Source: Firm-04 sp045627405
GTDB lineage: Bacteria; Bacillota; Clostridia; Oscillospirales; Ruminococcaceae
Length of the DNA stretch: 64,000 bases
Reading direction: 5' to 3'
NCBI GenBank assembly: GCA_045627405.1
Contig: JAZQNP010000093.1
Location: 1 to 64,000 of the forward strand
Part shown: in pieces, positions 7,278 through 15,641 of the stretch
Layout: every line of letters begins with the position of its first letter
How positions within the stretch are numbered: position 1 is the stretch's first letter
Notes under the pieces: generated by a model
What the model saw: the letters and a program-made list of their open reading frames with translations, nothing else
The model's database searches: none
Told to the model about the DNA's origin: nothing
Position numbers and translations under genes: made by a program

Positions 7278-8576
7278 TTAATCCTTTTTGCGAAGCACAA
7301 AGGCTGCGCCTGCTGCGGTGAGCAGTCCGGCGAGCGCGAGGGCAATGCCGGTGTCGCCGGTTTGCGGCGGAGTGACAGCGGTTGATGCAGAATCGGATGA
7401 ATCGGATGAAGTTTCTGTCGCGGAAGATTCCGTTTCCTCTGCGTCTAGGGCGACGAATGTATAGCCGAATTTTGCAGCATACGCGCGAGCTGTGGAATTG
7501 TCATATCCGTAAATCGTACCGTCATAGAAATGCATACAGTCCCATGGTGCATATTCGCCTTCGTCAGAATTATTATAGATTGGACTGCTATCCAGATCAC
7601 AGATAATACAGTCCGGATTTTCAATTGTAACAGAGGATAAACTTGACCAATTTGCAAAGGAATTGCATCCAATATATTTTACGCTCTCAGGAATAATAAC
7701 ACTTTCAACGCTTTCAAATCCGGCGAGAGCATACTCGCTGATTCCGATAATGTCATTCGGGATAATCAGTTCGGTCACACCGGATGTGTCACCTTTGTAT
7801 CCCAGAATGCAGTGGTTGATGATAATAAATCCATCAGATAATTGTTCCCACCAATCATAGAAGCCATCACAATATTCTAAAAAAGACAAGTCGTATATTG
7901 TATCTGGAATAATGGGAAGTATTTTATCTATGTCGTTATAAACATACCATCCATAATCTTCACCAGTGTCATAGTAACTTTCAAAGCACAAATCAGAAAT
8001 ATAAGTTGTATCGTCTACAATCGTTACATCGCTGTCCTCCGTTGTTTCGCCCTTTAATTCATATGCACAATTATTGATATATACCATGCCGTCTGGTTGA
8101 TTATTCAACCATTCTGTTCCCAAAAACGCTTCGGCACCAATTACAACTACACTTTCCGGAATACTTATAGATGCAAGATTTTCACACATGGAAAAGGCAC
8201 AGGTACCAATCGAAAGAACCCCATCTTCGATAACAAGTTCTTTGATAGCGGGATTACGAATCCATGGACTGGGATTACCCCCACCGCCTCCGCCAGTGTA
8301 TGTTTGAAACTCAAAATCGTACATAAAGCCGCTGCCCGAAATAGTAAGTGTGCCATTTTCATCCAAAACCCAAGATATATTATCCCCGAATTCACCACTG
8401 TGGTCGTTATTTCGCCTTCCGCAATAGCCACTTGTTTCCCAAGCTGTTTCCTTTTCGGGTTCAACAGTGGTATAATCAATGATCTCTATTTCCGCCGAAA
8501 CCGGAACCGCCATTGCCGGAAGAGAAAAGCCGACAAATCCCGCTGTCAAAACAGCAGAAAGCAGATTTTTTTTCAT
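7278..8576 (-). CDS. Secreted BspA-like leucine-rich-repeat protein with sortase-type tail
   Basis: This 432-residue protein has a signal peptide (MKKNLLSAVLTAGF, cleavage near AVPVSAE). A central region contains BspA-type LRR units such as IKELVIEDGVLSIGTCAFSM, LASISIPESVVVIGAEAFLG and VESVIIPESVKYIGCNSFAN. The C terminus is cell-wall-sorting-like: PPQTGDTG, a hydrophobic span, then LRKKD. PPQTG differs from LPXTG in its first residue, a variation seen in ruminococcal and clostridial surface proteins. A Ser/Thr/Glu-rich stretch precedes it. The probable role is cell-surface adhesion or protein interaction; no ligand can be inferred. It is divergent from the XRE gene at 8779. Confidence 0.85.
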   Translation of the reverse strand: MKKNLLSAVLTAGFVGFSLPAMAVPVSAEIEIIDYTTVEPEKETAWETSGYCGRRNNDHSGEFGDNISWVLDENGTLTISGSGFMYDFEFQTYTGGGGGGNPSPWIRNPAIKELVIEDGVLSIGTCAFSMCENLASISIPESVVVIGAEAFLGTEWLNNQPDGMVYINNCAYELKGETTEDSDVTIVDDTTYISDLCFESYYDTGEDYGWYVYNDIDKILPIIPDTIYDLSFLEYCDGFYDWWEQLSDGFIIINHCILGYKGDTSGVTELIIPNDIIGISEYALAGFESVESVIIPESVKYIGCNSFANWSSLSSVTIENPDCIICDLDSSPIYNNSDEGEYAPWDCMHFYDGTIYGYDNSTARAYAAKFGYTFVALDAEETESSATETSSDSSDSASTAVTPPQTGDTGIALALAGLLTAAGAAFVLRKKD

Positions 8577-8613
8577 TTTTTGTTCTCCGTTTCAATATTT
8601 TTCGGCAAAACTC

Positions 8614-8642
8614 TTGCAAAATGCTGAAAAAAGTGGTATAAT
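8614..8642 (+). promoter_or_regulatory. Upstream plus-strand promoter before the XRE gene
   Basis: TTGCAA (8614-8619), a 17-bp spacer and TATAAT (8637-8642). A second TATAAT at 8681-8686 may serve a closer promoter that overlaps the operators. Confidence 0.65.
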
Positions 8643-8695
8643 AAAGTATTCCGGCGAGAATTCTGCAATTTATATTTGCCTATAATATCATTATA

Positions 8696-8740
8696 CTCAT
8701 TTTTATGAGCATGTCAAGAGAATCGACTCATTTTTATGAG
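8696..8740. promoter_or_regulatory. Paired operators (CTCATTTTTATGAG, two copies)
   Basis: Two identical 14-bp inverted repeats, CTCAT-TTTT-ATGAG, lie at 8696-8709 and 8727-8740. Their centres are 31 bp apart, about three helical turns. They sit between the promoter(s) and the XRE start codon, as expected for cooperative autorepression. Control of the divergent LRR gene is also possible. Confidence 0.7.
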
Positions 8741-8778
8741 ATTCTATGATTTCAACAAATTCAGGAGGTGTTTTTTGT

Positions 8779-9126
8779 ATGTTTTATGAACGCATACAAC
8801 AGCTATGCCGAGAACGCAACACCTCTGTTTCCTCTATGCTGAAAGAATTGGGACTCAGCACCGGAAGCACCGGAAACTGGAAGCGCGGTCAGCTCCCGAA
8901 AGGGGATGTGCTGCAAAAAATCGCTGTATATCTGGACACCTCGATTGACTTTATTGTCTCCGGCGAATACCGAACCGGATTGACAGAAGAAGAACAATAT
9001 CTCGTCTCGCTGTACCGCAGTGTTCCCGATCGTGCAAAGTATAAGGTCGTTTGTGACTTTGAACGCATCGCCGCAGAGGAACGCAGTAAGGGCAGCGATT
9101 TTTCATCTCAGAATATCAAATCATAA
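8779..9126 (+). CDS. XRE-family HTH transcriptional regulator
   Basis: The 115-residue protein has an N-terminal Cro/C1 HTH (FYERIQQLCRERNTSVSSML, then STGSTGNWKRGQLP, ending TSIDFIVSG) and a C-terminal helical part of about 50 residues that may mediate dimerisation. The ATG at 8779 is chosen because AGGAGGT lies 10 bp upstream; an earlier in-frame ATG at 8746 has no such site. Two identical palindromes just upstream suggest it controls itself. A terminator follows directly, so it is monocistronic. Confidence 0.85.
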   Translation: MFYERIQQLCRERNTSVSSMLKELGLSTGSTGNWKRGQLPKGDVLQKIAVYLDTSIDFIVSGEYRTGLTEEEQYLVSLYRSVPDRAKYKVVCDFERIAAEERSKGSDFSSQNIKS

Positions 9127-9170
9127 GCACTCTGTGTCCGGTTTGTTTTGCCGGCGCAGAGTGCTTTTTC
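9125..9170 (+). terminator. Terminator of the XRE gene
   Basis: AAGCACTCTG pairs with CAGAGTGCTT with additional CCGG pairing toward the loop, followed by TTTTT. Confidence 0.85.
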
Positions 9171-9176
9171 ATGTAA

Positions 9177-9228
9177 AAAAGCGGAGGCATCTTCACGCAG
9201 TAACGAGCTGCGCAAATGCCTCCGCTGC
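9177..9228 (-). terminator. Terminator of deoB
   Basis: AGCGGAGGCAT pairs with ATGCCTCCGCT; on the minus strand the hairpin is followed by a run of six T. It lies just past the deoB stop. Confidence 0.8.
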
Positions 9229-9235
9229 TGTTTGT

Positions 9236-10420
9236 TTATTCCGCAAAAGCCTCCTGCCAGAAGCTCTCGCCTGCCAGCGTGCTGCCGTCGATGCCGAGTG
9301 CTTCCAGCACGGTCTGCCCGATGTCGCAATAGCCGCTGCGGACGCCGAGATTGACCGGTTTCACGCCTGCGCCGTACATCAGCACAGGGATATATTCGCG
9401 GGTGTGGTCTGTGCCGGAGAACGCCGGATCGCAGCCGTGATCTGCGGTGAGAATGAGCAGATCCTCTTCACGAAGCTGCGGCAGCAGTGCGCCGAGCTGC
9501 GCATCAAAATCAGTGATCGCCTGCGTATAGCCGGCGATGTCGCGGCGATGTCCGTACGCGCTGTCAAATTCGACGAGATTGACGAAGCACAGCCCCTCGA
9601 AAGCTTTTTCTTCTCTTGCGCAGCAAAGCCCGATTGTCTTGCCCATGCCGTCGTCATTCGACACGGTGCGCATGCCCTCGCTGATGCCCTGCCCTGCGAA
9701 AATGTCCGAAATCTTTCCGACGGAGATCACCTCTTTGCCTGCGTTTTGGATCAGATCGAGCATGGTCGGTGCAAACGGCGAAACGGAATAATCGTGGCGG
9801 TTCGGCGTGCGCACAAAGTTCGGGTATTCCCCGACGAACGGCCTTGCAATGATGCGTCCGACGGCAAAATCGCCCTGCATGATTTCGCGTGCTTTTTCGC
9901 AGATTTGATACAGCTCGGCAGGCGGAATCAGATCCTCGTGTGCGGCAATCTGCAATACGCTGTCTGCCGAGGTATAGACAATCAGCGCGCCGGTTTCCAG
10001 ATGCTTTTGTCCGTAATCATGAATAACCTGCGTGCCGGAATACGGCAGATTGCAGAGGATGTCTCTGCCGGTTGCGGCGCGAAGCTGCGACAGGACTTCC
10101 TCCGGAAAGCCGTTTGGAAAGGTCTGCATCGGTGTATCCGAGATCAGCCCTGCGATTTCCCAGTGTCCGGTTGTGGTATCCTTGCCGCGGGAACGCTCGG
10201 CGCATTTGCCGTATGCACCTGTCGGCGCGTCGGCGGGTGTGCCGCAGCCGACATTCTCGATATTGAAAAGCCCCAGCCGCTGCAAGTTCGGCGCATGCAG
10301 TCTGCCCGACTGCACCAGCGACCGCAGCGTATGACTGCCGCAGTCCCCGAACGAAGCCGCATCCGGCAGTTCGCCGCAGCCGAAGCTGTCCAGCACAATG
10401 AGAAATACCCGTTTTTTCAT
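9236..10420 (-). CDS. deoB: Phosphopentomutase
   Basis: DeoB interconverts (deoxy)ribose 1-phosphate and 5-phosphate in nucleoside salvage. The 394-residue product begins KKRVFLIVLDSFGCGELPDA, where the Asp binds catalytic metal, and carries the TTGHWEIAG segment with the phospho-acceptor Thr. Further metal ligands lie in TADHGCDP and GTDHTREYIPVL, as in the alkaline-phosphatase superfamily. The start at 10420 matches the family; GGGAGGT lies upstream at a somewhat long spacing. It is a single gene with its own promoter and terminator. No deoC or pnp is adjacent. Confidence 0.95.
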   Translation of the reverse strand: MKKRVFLIVLDSFGCGELPDAASFGDCGSHTLRSLVQSGRLHAPNLQRLGLFNIENVGCGTPADAPTGAYGKCAERSRGKDTTTGHWEIAGLISDTPMQTFPNGFPEEVLSQLRAATGRDILCNLPYSGTQVIHDYGQKHLETGALIVYTSADSVLQIAAHEDLIPPAELYQICEKAREIMQGDFAVGRIIARPFVGEYPNFVRTPNRHDYSVSPFAPTMLDLIQNAGKEVISVGKISDIFAGQGISEGMRTVSNDDGMGKTIGLCCAREEKAFEGLCFVNLVEFDSAYGHRRDIAGYTQAITDFDAQLGALLPQLREEDLLILTADHGCDPAFSGTDHTREYIPVLMYGAGVKPVNLGVRSGYCDIGQTVLEALGIDGSTLAGESFWQEAFAE

Positions 10421-10457
10421 AAGCTGTGTGTACCTCCCGTAGATGATTGTTGCTTCC

Positions 10458-10486
10458 ATTATAGCAGATACGGCAGAAAAATGCAA
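10458..10486 (-). promoter_or_regulatory. Promoter of deoB
   Basis: TTGCAT (10481-10486), 17 bp, TATAAT (10458-10463) with an extended TG, on the minus strand. Confidence 0.75.
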
Positions 10487-10558
10487 GAAAACACGCCTGA
10501 AAACCTTTGCGGTTCTCAGGCGTTGTTTTTGTTTCATTCAGCAGAATCTGTATGCAGC

Positions 10559-12652
10559 TTATTCTTCTGCTTCACTGCTCTTCACGCTTGCGACGACTTC
10601 GTCCAGCAGGTTTGCCGGCAATGCCTCATAGCGCAGGAAATCGAATGTGAATTCACCCATGCCCTTTGCAACCTGACGCAGATACATTGTAAAGTCGTGC
10701 ATTTCGCGCATCGGCACTTCTGCGGAGATGGTTGTCATACCCTCAGCGTCTGCTGTCGGCTCCATGCCCAGCACTCTGCCGCGGCGTTTGTTCAGATCGC
10801 CCATAATGTCGCCGGTTTTGTCATCCGGAACCGTGACGGCGAGTGTGCCGATCGGTTCGAGCATGACCGCCTGTGCCTGCTTCATGCCCTCCTTGAAGGC
10901 GAGCGAGGCTGCAATCTTGAACGCCATTTCAGAGGAATCGACCGGATGATAAGAACCGTCGAGCAGGGTTGCCTTGATGCCGACCACCGGGCAGCCTGCG
11001 AGAATACCGTGCTCGGTGCTTTCCTGCAAGCCCTTTTCAATTGCCGGGAAGAAATTCTTCGGAACGGAGCCGCCGAAAATCTTTTCTTCAAAGATCAGCG
11101 TATCGCTGTCGCACGGCTCAAACTCGATCCACACATCACCGAACTGACCGTGACCGCCGGACTGCTTTTTATGTCTGCCCTGCACCTTATCGGTCTTCTT
11201 GCGGATGGTTTCCTTATATGCGATGCGCGGCTCGGAAAGCACGACATCGACATTGAATTTGGATTTCAGCTTTGCTTTCAGCACATCGAGATGCTGGTCG
11301 CCCAAGCCTGCCAGCACACGCTCTTTCGTCGTGGTATCGACGTTATACGAGAGGGATTTGTCCTCTTCGAGCAATTTTTGCAGGCTGGTGCCGATCTTCG
11401 CCTCATCGCCCTGCGCGCTGGATGTGACAGCCATACGGTAGGTCGGGTTCGGATATTTGGTCTGTGCAAACTGCACGGTGTTCCCAGCGGCACAGAGGGA
11501 ATCGCCGGTACCGGCATTGAGCTTTGTGGCGATGACAATATCGCCGGCGACTGCCTCGGAGACTTCAATCTGCTTCTTGCCGAGCATGGTGTAGAGCTTG
11601 CCGATATGTTCTGCCGCGCCGGTTGTCGCGTTGACCAGATCACTGTCGGGTTTGAGCGTACCGGAAATGACCTTGATAAAGCTCATCTTGCCGAACGGAT
11701 CTGCGACCGTGCGGAAGATGAAAGCGGAGACCGGTGCTGCCGGATCGACCTTGACTGCGATTTCCTTGCCGTTTGCATCCAGTGCATTGAGCGGAGCGGC
11801 AGTGGTCGGATCGGGCATGTATTTCAGGAATTCGAGCAGCAGATCGCAGCCTGCGGGATTGGTGCAGGAAACGGTAAATACCGGATATGCAGAACCGTTG
11901 CGCATTGCTTCGTGGATGCCGTGGGAGATCTCCTCCTGCGTGAACGGCGTTCCCTCAAAGAACTTCTCCATCAGTGCGTCATCGGTTTCTGCGACTGCCT
12001 CGGTCAGACCCTCCGTCAGGGAATCTGCCGTGACGCCTTCCTTATCGTTGAGGACGATGCCGGTTGCATCCGATGCGACCGAAACGCCCTTCTTGTCATA
12101 CACATAAGACTTCATTCTGCTGAGATGCACAAGCGACTTGAACTGTCCGCCTGCAATCTCCGGCACGATGACCGGGCAGACCTTCGCGCCGAATTTTTCT
12201 TTCAGCGAATTCAGCACGGAATAGAAATCCTGGTTCGGATCGTCGATCTTGGTGACGACAAAGAGAATATGCTTATTGAGCTTCTGCGCTGCCTGGAACG
12301 CCTTGATCGTACCGGTGTGAATACCGGATTTTGCCGAGACGCAGATGATGACGGTATCGCCGGCAGAAATGCCCTCATTGGTCGCTGCCGCAAAGTCAAA
12401 CAGACCCGGTGTATCCAGCAGATTGATTTTAAAATCGCTGTACTCAAAGGATGCCAGCGCGAGATTGATCGAAAACTGACGCTTGATTTCTTCTGCGTCA
12501 TAGTCGCAGACGGTGTTGCCGTCCGCAGCCTTGCCGAGACGGTCGAGAACGCCTGCACGGTACAGCAGAGCCTCCGCAAGCGCGGTCTTGCCGCATCCGC
12601 TGTTGCCGGAAAGCACGATGTTTTTGATCTTGGAAGTGTCTAAATTTTTCAT
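10559..12652 (-). CDS. EF-G-like translational GTPase paralogue
   Basis: The 697-residue product has the full EF-G layout: GTPase domain, domain II, a domain III/IV region with GGHGQFGDVWIEFEP, and a C-terminal domain with LEPIGTLAVTVPDD and MREMHDFTMYLRQ. The G-domain motifs deviate. The P-loop is GNSGCGKT instead of AHIDAGKT, G3 is DTPGLFDF with Leu84 in place of the catalytic His, and G4 is TKID rather than NKxD. It is therefore an EF-G paralogue with probably altered GTP hydrolysis, not the housekeeping fusA, and it is not near rpsL/rpsG/tuf. The start at MKNLDTSK is set by the family; 51 upstream in-frame residues are unlikely. Tet(M)-type ribosomal protection is less likely because the N-terminal motifs differ. 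Confidence 0.85.
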   Translation of the reverse strand: MKNLDTSKIKNIVLSGNSGCGKTALAEALLYRAGVLDRLGKAADGNTVCDYDAEEIKRQFSINLALASFEYSDFKINLLDTPGLFDFAAATNEGISAGDTVIICVSAKSGIHTGTIKAFQAAQKLNKHILFVVTKIDDPNQDFYSVLNSLKEKFGAKVCPVIVPEIAGGQFKSLVHLSRMKSYVYDKKGVSVASDATGIVLNDKEGVTADSLTEGLTEAVAETDDALMEKFFEGTPFTQEEISHGIHEAMRNGSAYPVFTVSCTNPAGCDLLLEFLKYMPDPTTAAPLNALDANGKEIAVKVDPAAPVSAFIFRTVADPFGKMSFIKVISGTLKPDSDLVNATTGAAEHIGKLYTMLGKKQIEVSEAVAGDIVIATKLNAGTGDSLCAAGNTVQFAQTKYPNPTYRMAVTSSAQGDEAKIGTSLQKLLEEDKSLSYNVDTTTKERVLAGLGDQHLDVLKAKLKSKFNVDVVLSEPRIAYKETIRKKTDKVQGRHKKQSGGHGQFGDVWIEFEPCDSDTLIFEEKIFGGSVPKNFFPAIEKGLQESTEHGILAGCPVVGIKATLLDGSYHPVDSSEMAFKIAASLAFKEGMKQAQAVMLEPIGTLAVTVPDDKTGDIMGDLNKRRGRVLGMEPTADAEGMTTISAEVPMREMHDFTMYLRQVAKGMGEFTFDFLRYEALPANLLDEVVASVKSSEAEE

Positions 12653-12763
12653 GTGTGAAACTCTCCTAACTGCTGCATGTGCGGGTGCGGAACCGATGCC
12701 AAAATTTCGGAAGCAGGTGCTGAGAACCAACCTGCACCTCACACATTCGCAAACGATACACCT

Positions 12764-12792
12764 ATTATACCATATGTTAAAAATCCTTTCAA
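12764..12792 (-). promoter_or_regulatory. Promoter of the EF-G paralogue
   Basis: On the minus strand TTGAAA (12787-12792), 17 bp, TATAAT (12764-12769) with TG one base before it. It leaves a leader of more than 100 nt before the start codon; nothing else is recognised in that leader. Confidence 0.7.
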
Positions 12793-12890
12793 GTATCCAA
12801 ATCATTTTCTACATAATACCGAAAAACAGCCCTCCGATTTGTGCATTTTTACAACTGGATTTTTTCAAAGCCGAATGCGGCGTTCCGCTC

Positions 12891-12919
12891 TTGCTTTTTG
12901 TCGGGAAATGTGCTATAAT
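12891..12919 (+). promoter_or_regulatory. Promoter of the 2-oxoacid:ferredoxin oxidoreductase operon
   Basis: TTGCTT (12891-12896), 17 bp, TATAAT (12914-12919) with an extended TG, 65 bp upstream of the first gene. Confidence 0.75.
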
Positions 12920-12983
12920 AATAGATACCGCGGCGGCATTCTGCCGGATGCGCGTACTCTAAGAGAAAGGAATGATATGGACT

Positions 12984-13190
12984 ATGGCGAAAATGAGCGT
13001 CATCTTCGACCGCTGTAAGGGCTGTGAACTTTGTACCACGGCATGTCCCAAGCAAATCGTCTCGATCCAGCACGAGAAACGCAACAAGGAAGGCGTATTC
13101 ACCGCCTACTGTACGGATGACAGTGCATGTATCGGCTGTGCGATGTGCGCTATGATGTGTCCGGATTGTGCCATCATCATCGAAAAATAA
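12984..13190 (+). CDS. 2-oxoacid:ferredoxin oxidoreductase delta subunit (2x[4Fe-4S] ferredoxin)
   Basis: The 68-residue protein carries two clostridial-type clusters: CKGCELCTTACP (about residues 9-20) and CIGCAMCAMMCP (about 46-57). This is the ferredoxin-like delta subunit that passes electrons from the catalytic subunits to soluble ferredoxin. An in-frame ATG four codons upstream sits too close to the AGAAAGG ribosome site, so 12984 is preferred. It is the first gene of a four-gene operon with alpha, beta and gamma subunits. The gene order delta-alpha-beta-gamma matches Vor/Kor-type enzymes. Confidence 0.92.
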   Translation: MAKMSVIFDRCKGCELCTTACPKQIVSIQHEKRNKEGVFTAYCTDDSACIGCAMCAMMCPDCAIIIEK

Positions 13191-13208
13191 GGAAAGGATG
13201 TGCTTCAA

Positions 13209-14270
13209 TTGGAAAAAGTACTGATGAAAGGCAATGAAGCACTTGCCGAGGCTGCAATCCGTGCAGGCTGCAAATGCTTCTTCGGTTACCCCATTACACC
13301 GCAGACGGAGCTTTCGGAATATCTTGCAAAGCAGATGCCGAAGCGCGGCGGTGTGTTCCTGCAAGCAGAATCTGAGGTCGCTGCAATCAATATGGTGCTC
13401 GGTGCTGCCGGTACCGGCACGCGCGTCATGACCTCTTCTTCTTCGCCCGGAATTTCTCTGAAATCCGAGGGCATCTCTTACATCGCAGGCTCCGATGTCC
13501 CGTGTCTGATCGTCAATGTGGAGCGCGGCGGTCCGGGTCTCGGCTCGATCCAGCCGTCTCAGCAGGATTACTGGCAGGCAACGAAAGGACTCGGTCACGG
13601 CGATTTCCGCCTGATCATCCTCGCGCCGAACTCCGTGCAGGAGGTTGTCAACCTCGTGACGAAGGCGTTTGACCTGGGCGAGAAATACCGTGTTCCGGTT
13701 ATGCTGCTCTCCGACGGTCTGCTCGGTCAGATGATGGAGCCGGTCGCGTTTCCGGAGATTGAAGCCACACAGGCAGATAATTCTGCATGGGCAGCTTCCG
13801 GCACCAAGATGCAGCGCGATCATCACATTGTCAATTCCCTGTACATCGAGGCGGTTGACCTCGAAGCACAGGTCAAAGCGCGGTATGAACGCTATGCGCA
13901 GATTGAGGCAAATGAATCTGAGGCAGAGACCTATCTCTGCGAGGATGCCGACATCGTGATCACCGCATTCGGCGCGACCTCCCGTATTGCAAAATCTGCC
14001 GTCAATAAGGCAAGAGCAGAGGGCATCAAGGCGGGTCTGTTCCGTCCGGTTACACTCTGGCCGTTCCCGAAGACACAGCTCGTTGAGGCAACGAAATCTG
14101 CAAAGGCAGTGCTGTCTGTTGAGATGAACATGGGTCAGATGGTCGATGACGTCAAGCTCGCGCTGGACTGCAAGATTCCGGTTTCGTTCTACGGAAGAAC
14201 CGGCGGAATGATCCCGTCACCGAATGAAGTGCTGGATCAGATCAGAAAGCTGAACGGAGGTGCGCAGTAA
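13209..14270 (+). CDS. vorB: 2-oxoacid:ferredoxin oxidoreductase alpha subunit (VorB/KorA type)
   Basis: This subunit holds the pyrimidine-binding domain for thiamine diphosphate: VLMKGNEALAEAAIRAGCKC, then FFGYPITPQTELSEYLA, and EVAAINMVLGAAGTGTRVMT. In this enzyme class 2-oxoacids (branched-chain or 2-oxoglutarate) are oxidised to acyl-CoA with ferredoxin as acceptor. The start is probably the TTG at 13209, ten bases after GGAAAGGA, because homologues begin at xxKVLMKGNEA; a GTG at 13200 is too close to the ribosome site. The 353-residue length is normal. The stop overlaps the beta-subunit ATG by one base. The exact 2-oxoacid cannot be read from sequence, so the Vor name is tentative. Confidence 0.9.
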   Translation: MEKVLMKGNEALAEAAIRAGCKCFFGYPITPQTELSEYLAKQMPKRGGVFLQAESEVAAINMVLGAAGTGTRVMTSSSSPGISLKSEGISYIAGSDVPCLIVNVERGGPGLGSIQPSQQDYWQATKGLGHGDFRLIILAPNSVQEVVNLVTKAFDLGEKYRVPVMLLSDGLLGQMMEPVAFPEIEATQADNSAWAASGTKMQRDHHIVNSLYIEAVDLEAQVKARYERYAQIEANESEAETYLCEDADIVITAFGATSRIAKSAVNKARAEGIKAGLFRPVTLWPFPKTQLVEATKSAKAVLSVEMNMGQMVDDVKLALDCKIPVSFYGRTGGMIPSPNEVLDQIRKLNGGAQ

Positions 14271-15055
14271 TGGCTGTTGTATTTGAAAGACCCCATGCTC
14301 TGTGCGATGTCCGTCTGCACTATTGCGCGGGCTGTACACACGGCATCATTCACCGTCTTGTCGCAGAGGTGATCGACGAGATGGGCATCGAGGGCGATAC
14401 CGTCGGCGTATGCCCGGTCGGCTGCTCGGTGTTTGCATATAATTATTTCAACTGTGATATGATCGAGGCTCCGCACGGCAGAGCACCGGCTGTCGCAACC
14501 GGCGTCAAGCGTGCAAGACCCGACCTCAATGTGTTTACCTATCAGGGCGACGGCGACCTCGCCGCCATCGGTACTGCCGAGACGGTGCATGCCGCAACCA
14601 GAGGCGAGAATATCGTTGTGATCTTCGTCAACAACGGTACCTACGGTATGACCGGCGGTCAGATGGCACCGACCACGCTGCCCGGTCAGGTGACCACAAC
14701 CTCTCCGTACGGCAGAGATCCGCATAAGGCAGGTTATCCGATCCGCGTCTGCGAGATGCTCTCGACCCTCTCCGGCACGGCACTTGCCGTCAGAACAGCG
14801 GTCGATTCCGTGCCGCATATCCGCGAAACGAAAAAGATGATCCGCAAGGCGTTCGAGAACCAGCAGAAGGGCAACGGCTTCTCCATCGTTGAGGTGCTGT
14901 CCACATGTCCGTCGAACTGGGGTCTGACGCCGAAGGAGTCCATCAAGCGTTTGCAGGAGGAGTGCATCCCCTACTACCCGCTGGGCGTGTATAAGGATGT
15001 CAACATCGAAGAGGCAAATGCCGATCTGCTTGCGATGGGAGGTGCAGCAAAATGA
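14270..15055 (+). CDS. vorA: 2-oxoacid:ferredoxin oxidoreductase beta subunit (TPP-binding)
   Basis: The 261-residue protein has the TPP/Mg site: YCAGCTHGIIHRL at the N terminus, GRAPAVATGVKRARPDLNVF, then YQGDGDLAAIGTAET and VNNGTYGMTGGQMAPTT. The GDGD...NN pattern is the Mg-diphosphate motif. It pairs with the alpha subunit to form the active site. Genes are tightly coupled: a 1-bp overlap upstream and a 4-bp overlap downstream. Keto-isovalerate and 2-oxoglutarate enzymes share these motifs, so substrate is inferred only to class. Confidence 0.92.
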   Translation: MAVVFERPHALCDVRLHYCAGCTHGIIHRLVAEVIDEMGIEGDTVGVCPVGCSVFAYNYFNCDMIEAPHGRAPAVATGVKRARPDLNVFTYQGDGDLAAIGTAETVHAATRGENIVVIFVNNGTYGMTGGQMAPTTLPGQVTTTSPYGRDPHKAGYPIRVCEMLSTLSGTALAVRTAVDSVPHIRETKKMIRKAFENQQKGNGFSIVEVLSTCPSNWGLTPKESIKRLQEECIPYYPLGVYKDVNIEEANADLLAMGGAAK

Positions 15056-15588
15056 CCTATGAAATTCTGCTCGCAGGCTTCGGCGGACAGGGCATCCTGT
15101 TTGCCGGCAAGCTGCTCGCATACTGCGCACTGTTTGAGGGCAAGGAGATTTCGTGGCTGCCGAGCTACGGTCCGGAAATGCGCGGAGGCAAGTGCAACTG
15201 CTCCGTGACAATCTCCGATGAGCCGATCGGTTCGCCGCAGGTATTGGAGCCGGATCTGCTGGTCGTGCTGAACGGTCCGTCCTTTGACGCATTCGTGCCG
15301 AATGTCAAGCCGGGCGGCAAGGTGTTTGCCGACAGCTCTATGATTGATGCGAAGACAGACCGCACCGATATTGATATGTTCTATATCCCCGCGACACAGC
15401 TCTCCGATGAGCATGATCTTGCCAAGGGCGCGAATATCATTCTGCTCGGCAAGCTGCTCCATGAGACCGGTATTTTCACCTTCGAGACCGTCCGCAAGGC
15501 ACTCGAAAAAAATACCCCCGCAAAGCGTGCGCATACCATTGATAACAATATGCGTGCCTTGCAGCTCGGCGCGGATTATACTGCATAA
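15052..15588 (+). CDS. vorC: 2-oxoacid:ferredoxin oxidoreductase gamma subunit
   Basis: The 178-residue protein begins YEILLAGFGGQGILFAGKLL and contains WLPSYGPEMRGGKCNCSV, both typical of the gamma (CoA-region) subunit of pyruvate/ketoacid:ferredoxin oxidoreductases. Its ATG overlaps the beta-subunit stop by 4 bp, so translation is coupled. A terminator starts a few bases after the stop and ends the operon. Confidence 0.93.
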   Translation: MTYEILLAGFGGQGILFAGKLLAYCALFEGKEISWLPSYGPEMRGGKCNCSVTISDEPIGSPQVLEPDLLVVLNGPSFDAFVPNVKPGGKVFADSSMIDAKTDRTDIDMFYIPATQLSDEHDLAKGANIILLGKLLHETGIFTFETVRKALEKNTPAKRAHTIDNNMRALQLGADYTA

Positions 15589-15600
15589 AGATAAAAATAT

Positions 15601-15633
15601 GAAACAGCCCCCGATACCGCTTGGTGTCGGGGG
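15601..15633 (+). repeat. 33-bp direct repeat, left copy (flanks toxin-antitoxin module)
   Basis: The 33 bases from GAAACAGCCC to TCGGGGG are identical to 16271-16303. The two copies bracket the toxin-antitoxin genes. Confidence 0.9.
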
Positions 15634-15641
15634 TGTTTCTT
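15601..15641. terminator. Terminator of the vor operon (copy 1 of a duplicated hairpin)
   Basis: CCCCCGATACC pairs with GGTGTCGGGGG (one G-T pair) around GCTT, followed by T-rich sequence. It can also end the convergent toxin gene. The first 33 bases are identical to 16271-16303. Confidence 0.85.

Noticed and set aside
8097..8627. Plus-strand frame of 176 codons inside the LRR gene
   Set aside because: It is antisense to a protein with a signal peptide, LRR repeats and sorting tail, and has no ribosome site or recognisable motif.
9020..12643. A 1207-codon plus-strand frame across deoB and the EF-G paralogue
   Set aside because: It is the complement of two well-supported genes in GC-rich codons; the translation has no family motifs and is Cys/His/Arg-rich as shadows are.
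12849..13826. Minus-strand frame of 325 codons over the vor genes
   Set aside because: Shadow of the ferredoxin and alpha-subunit genes, which carry clear motifs on the plus strand.
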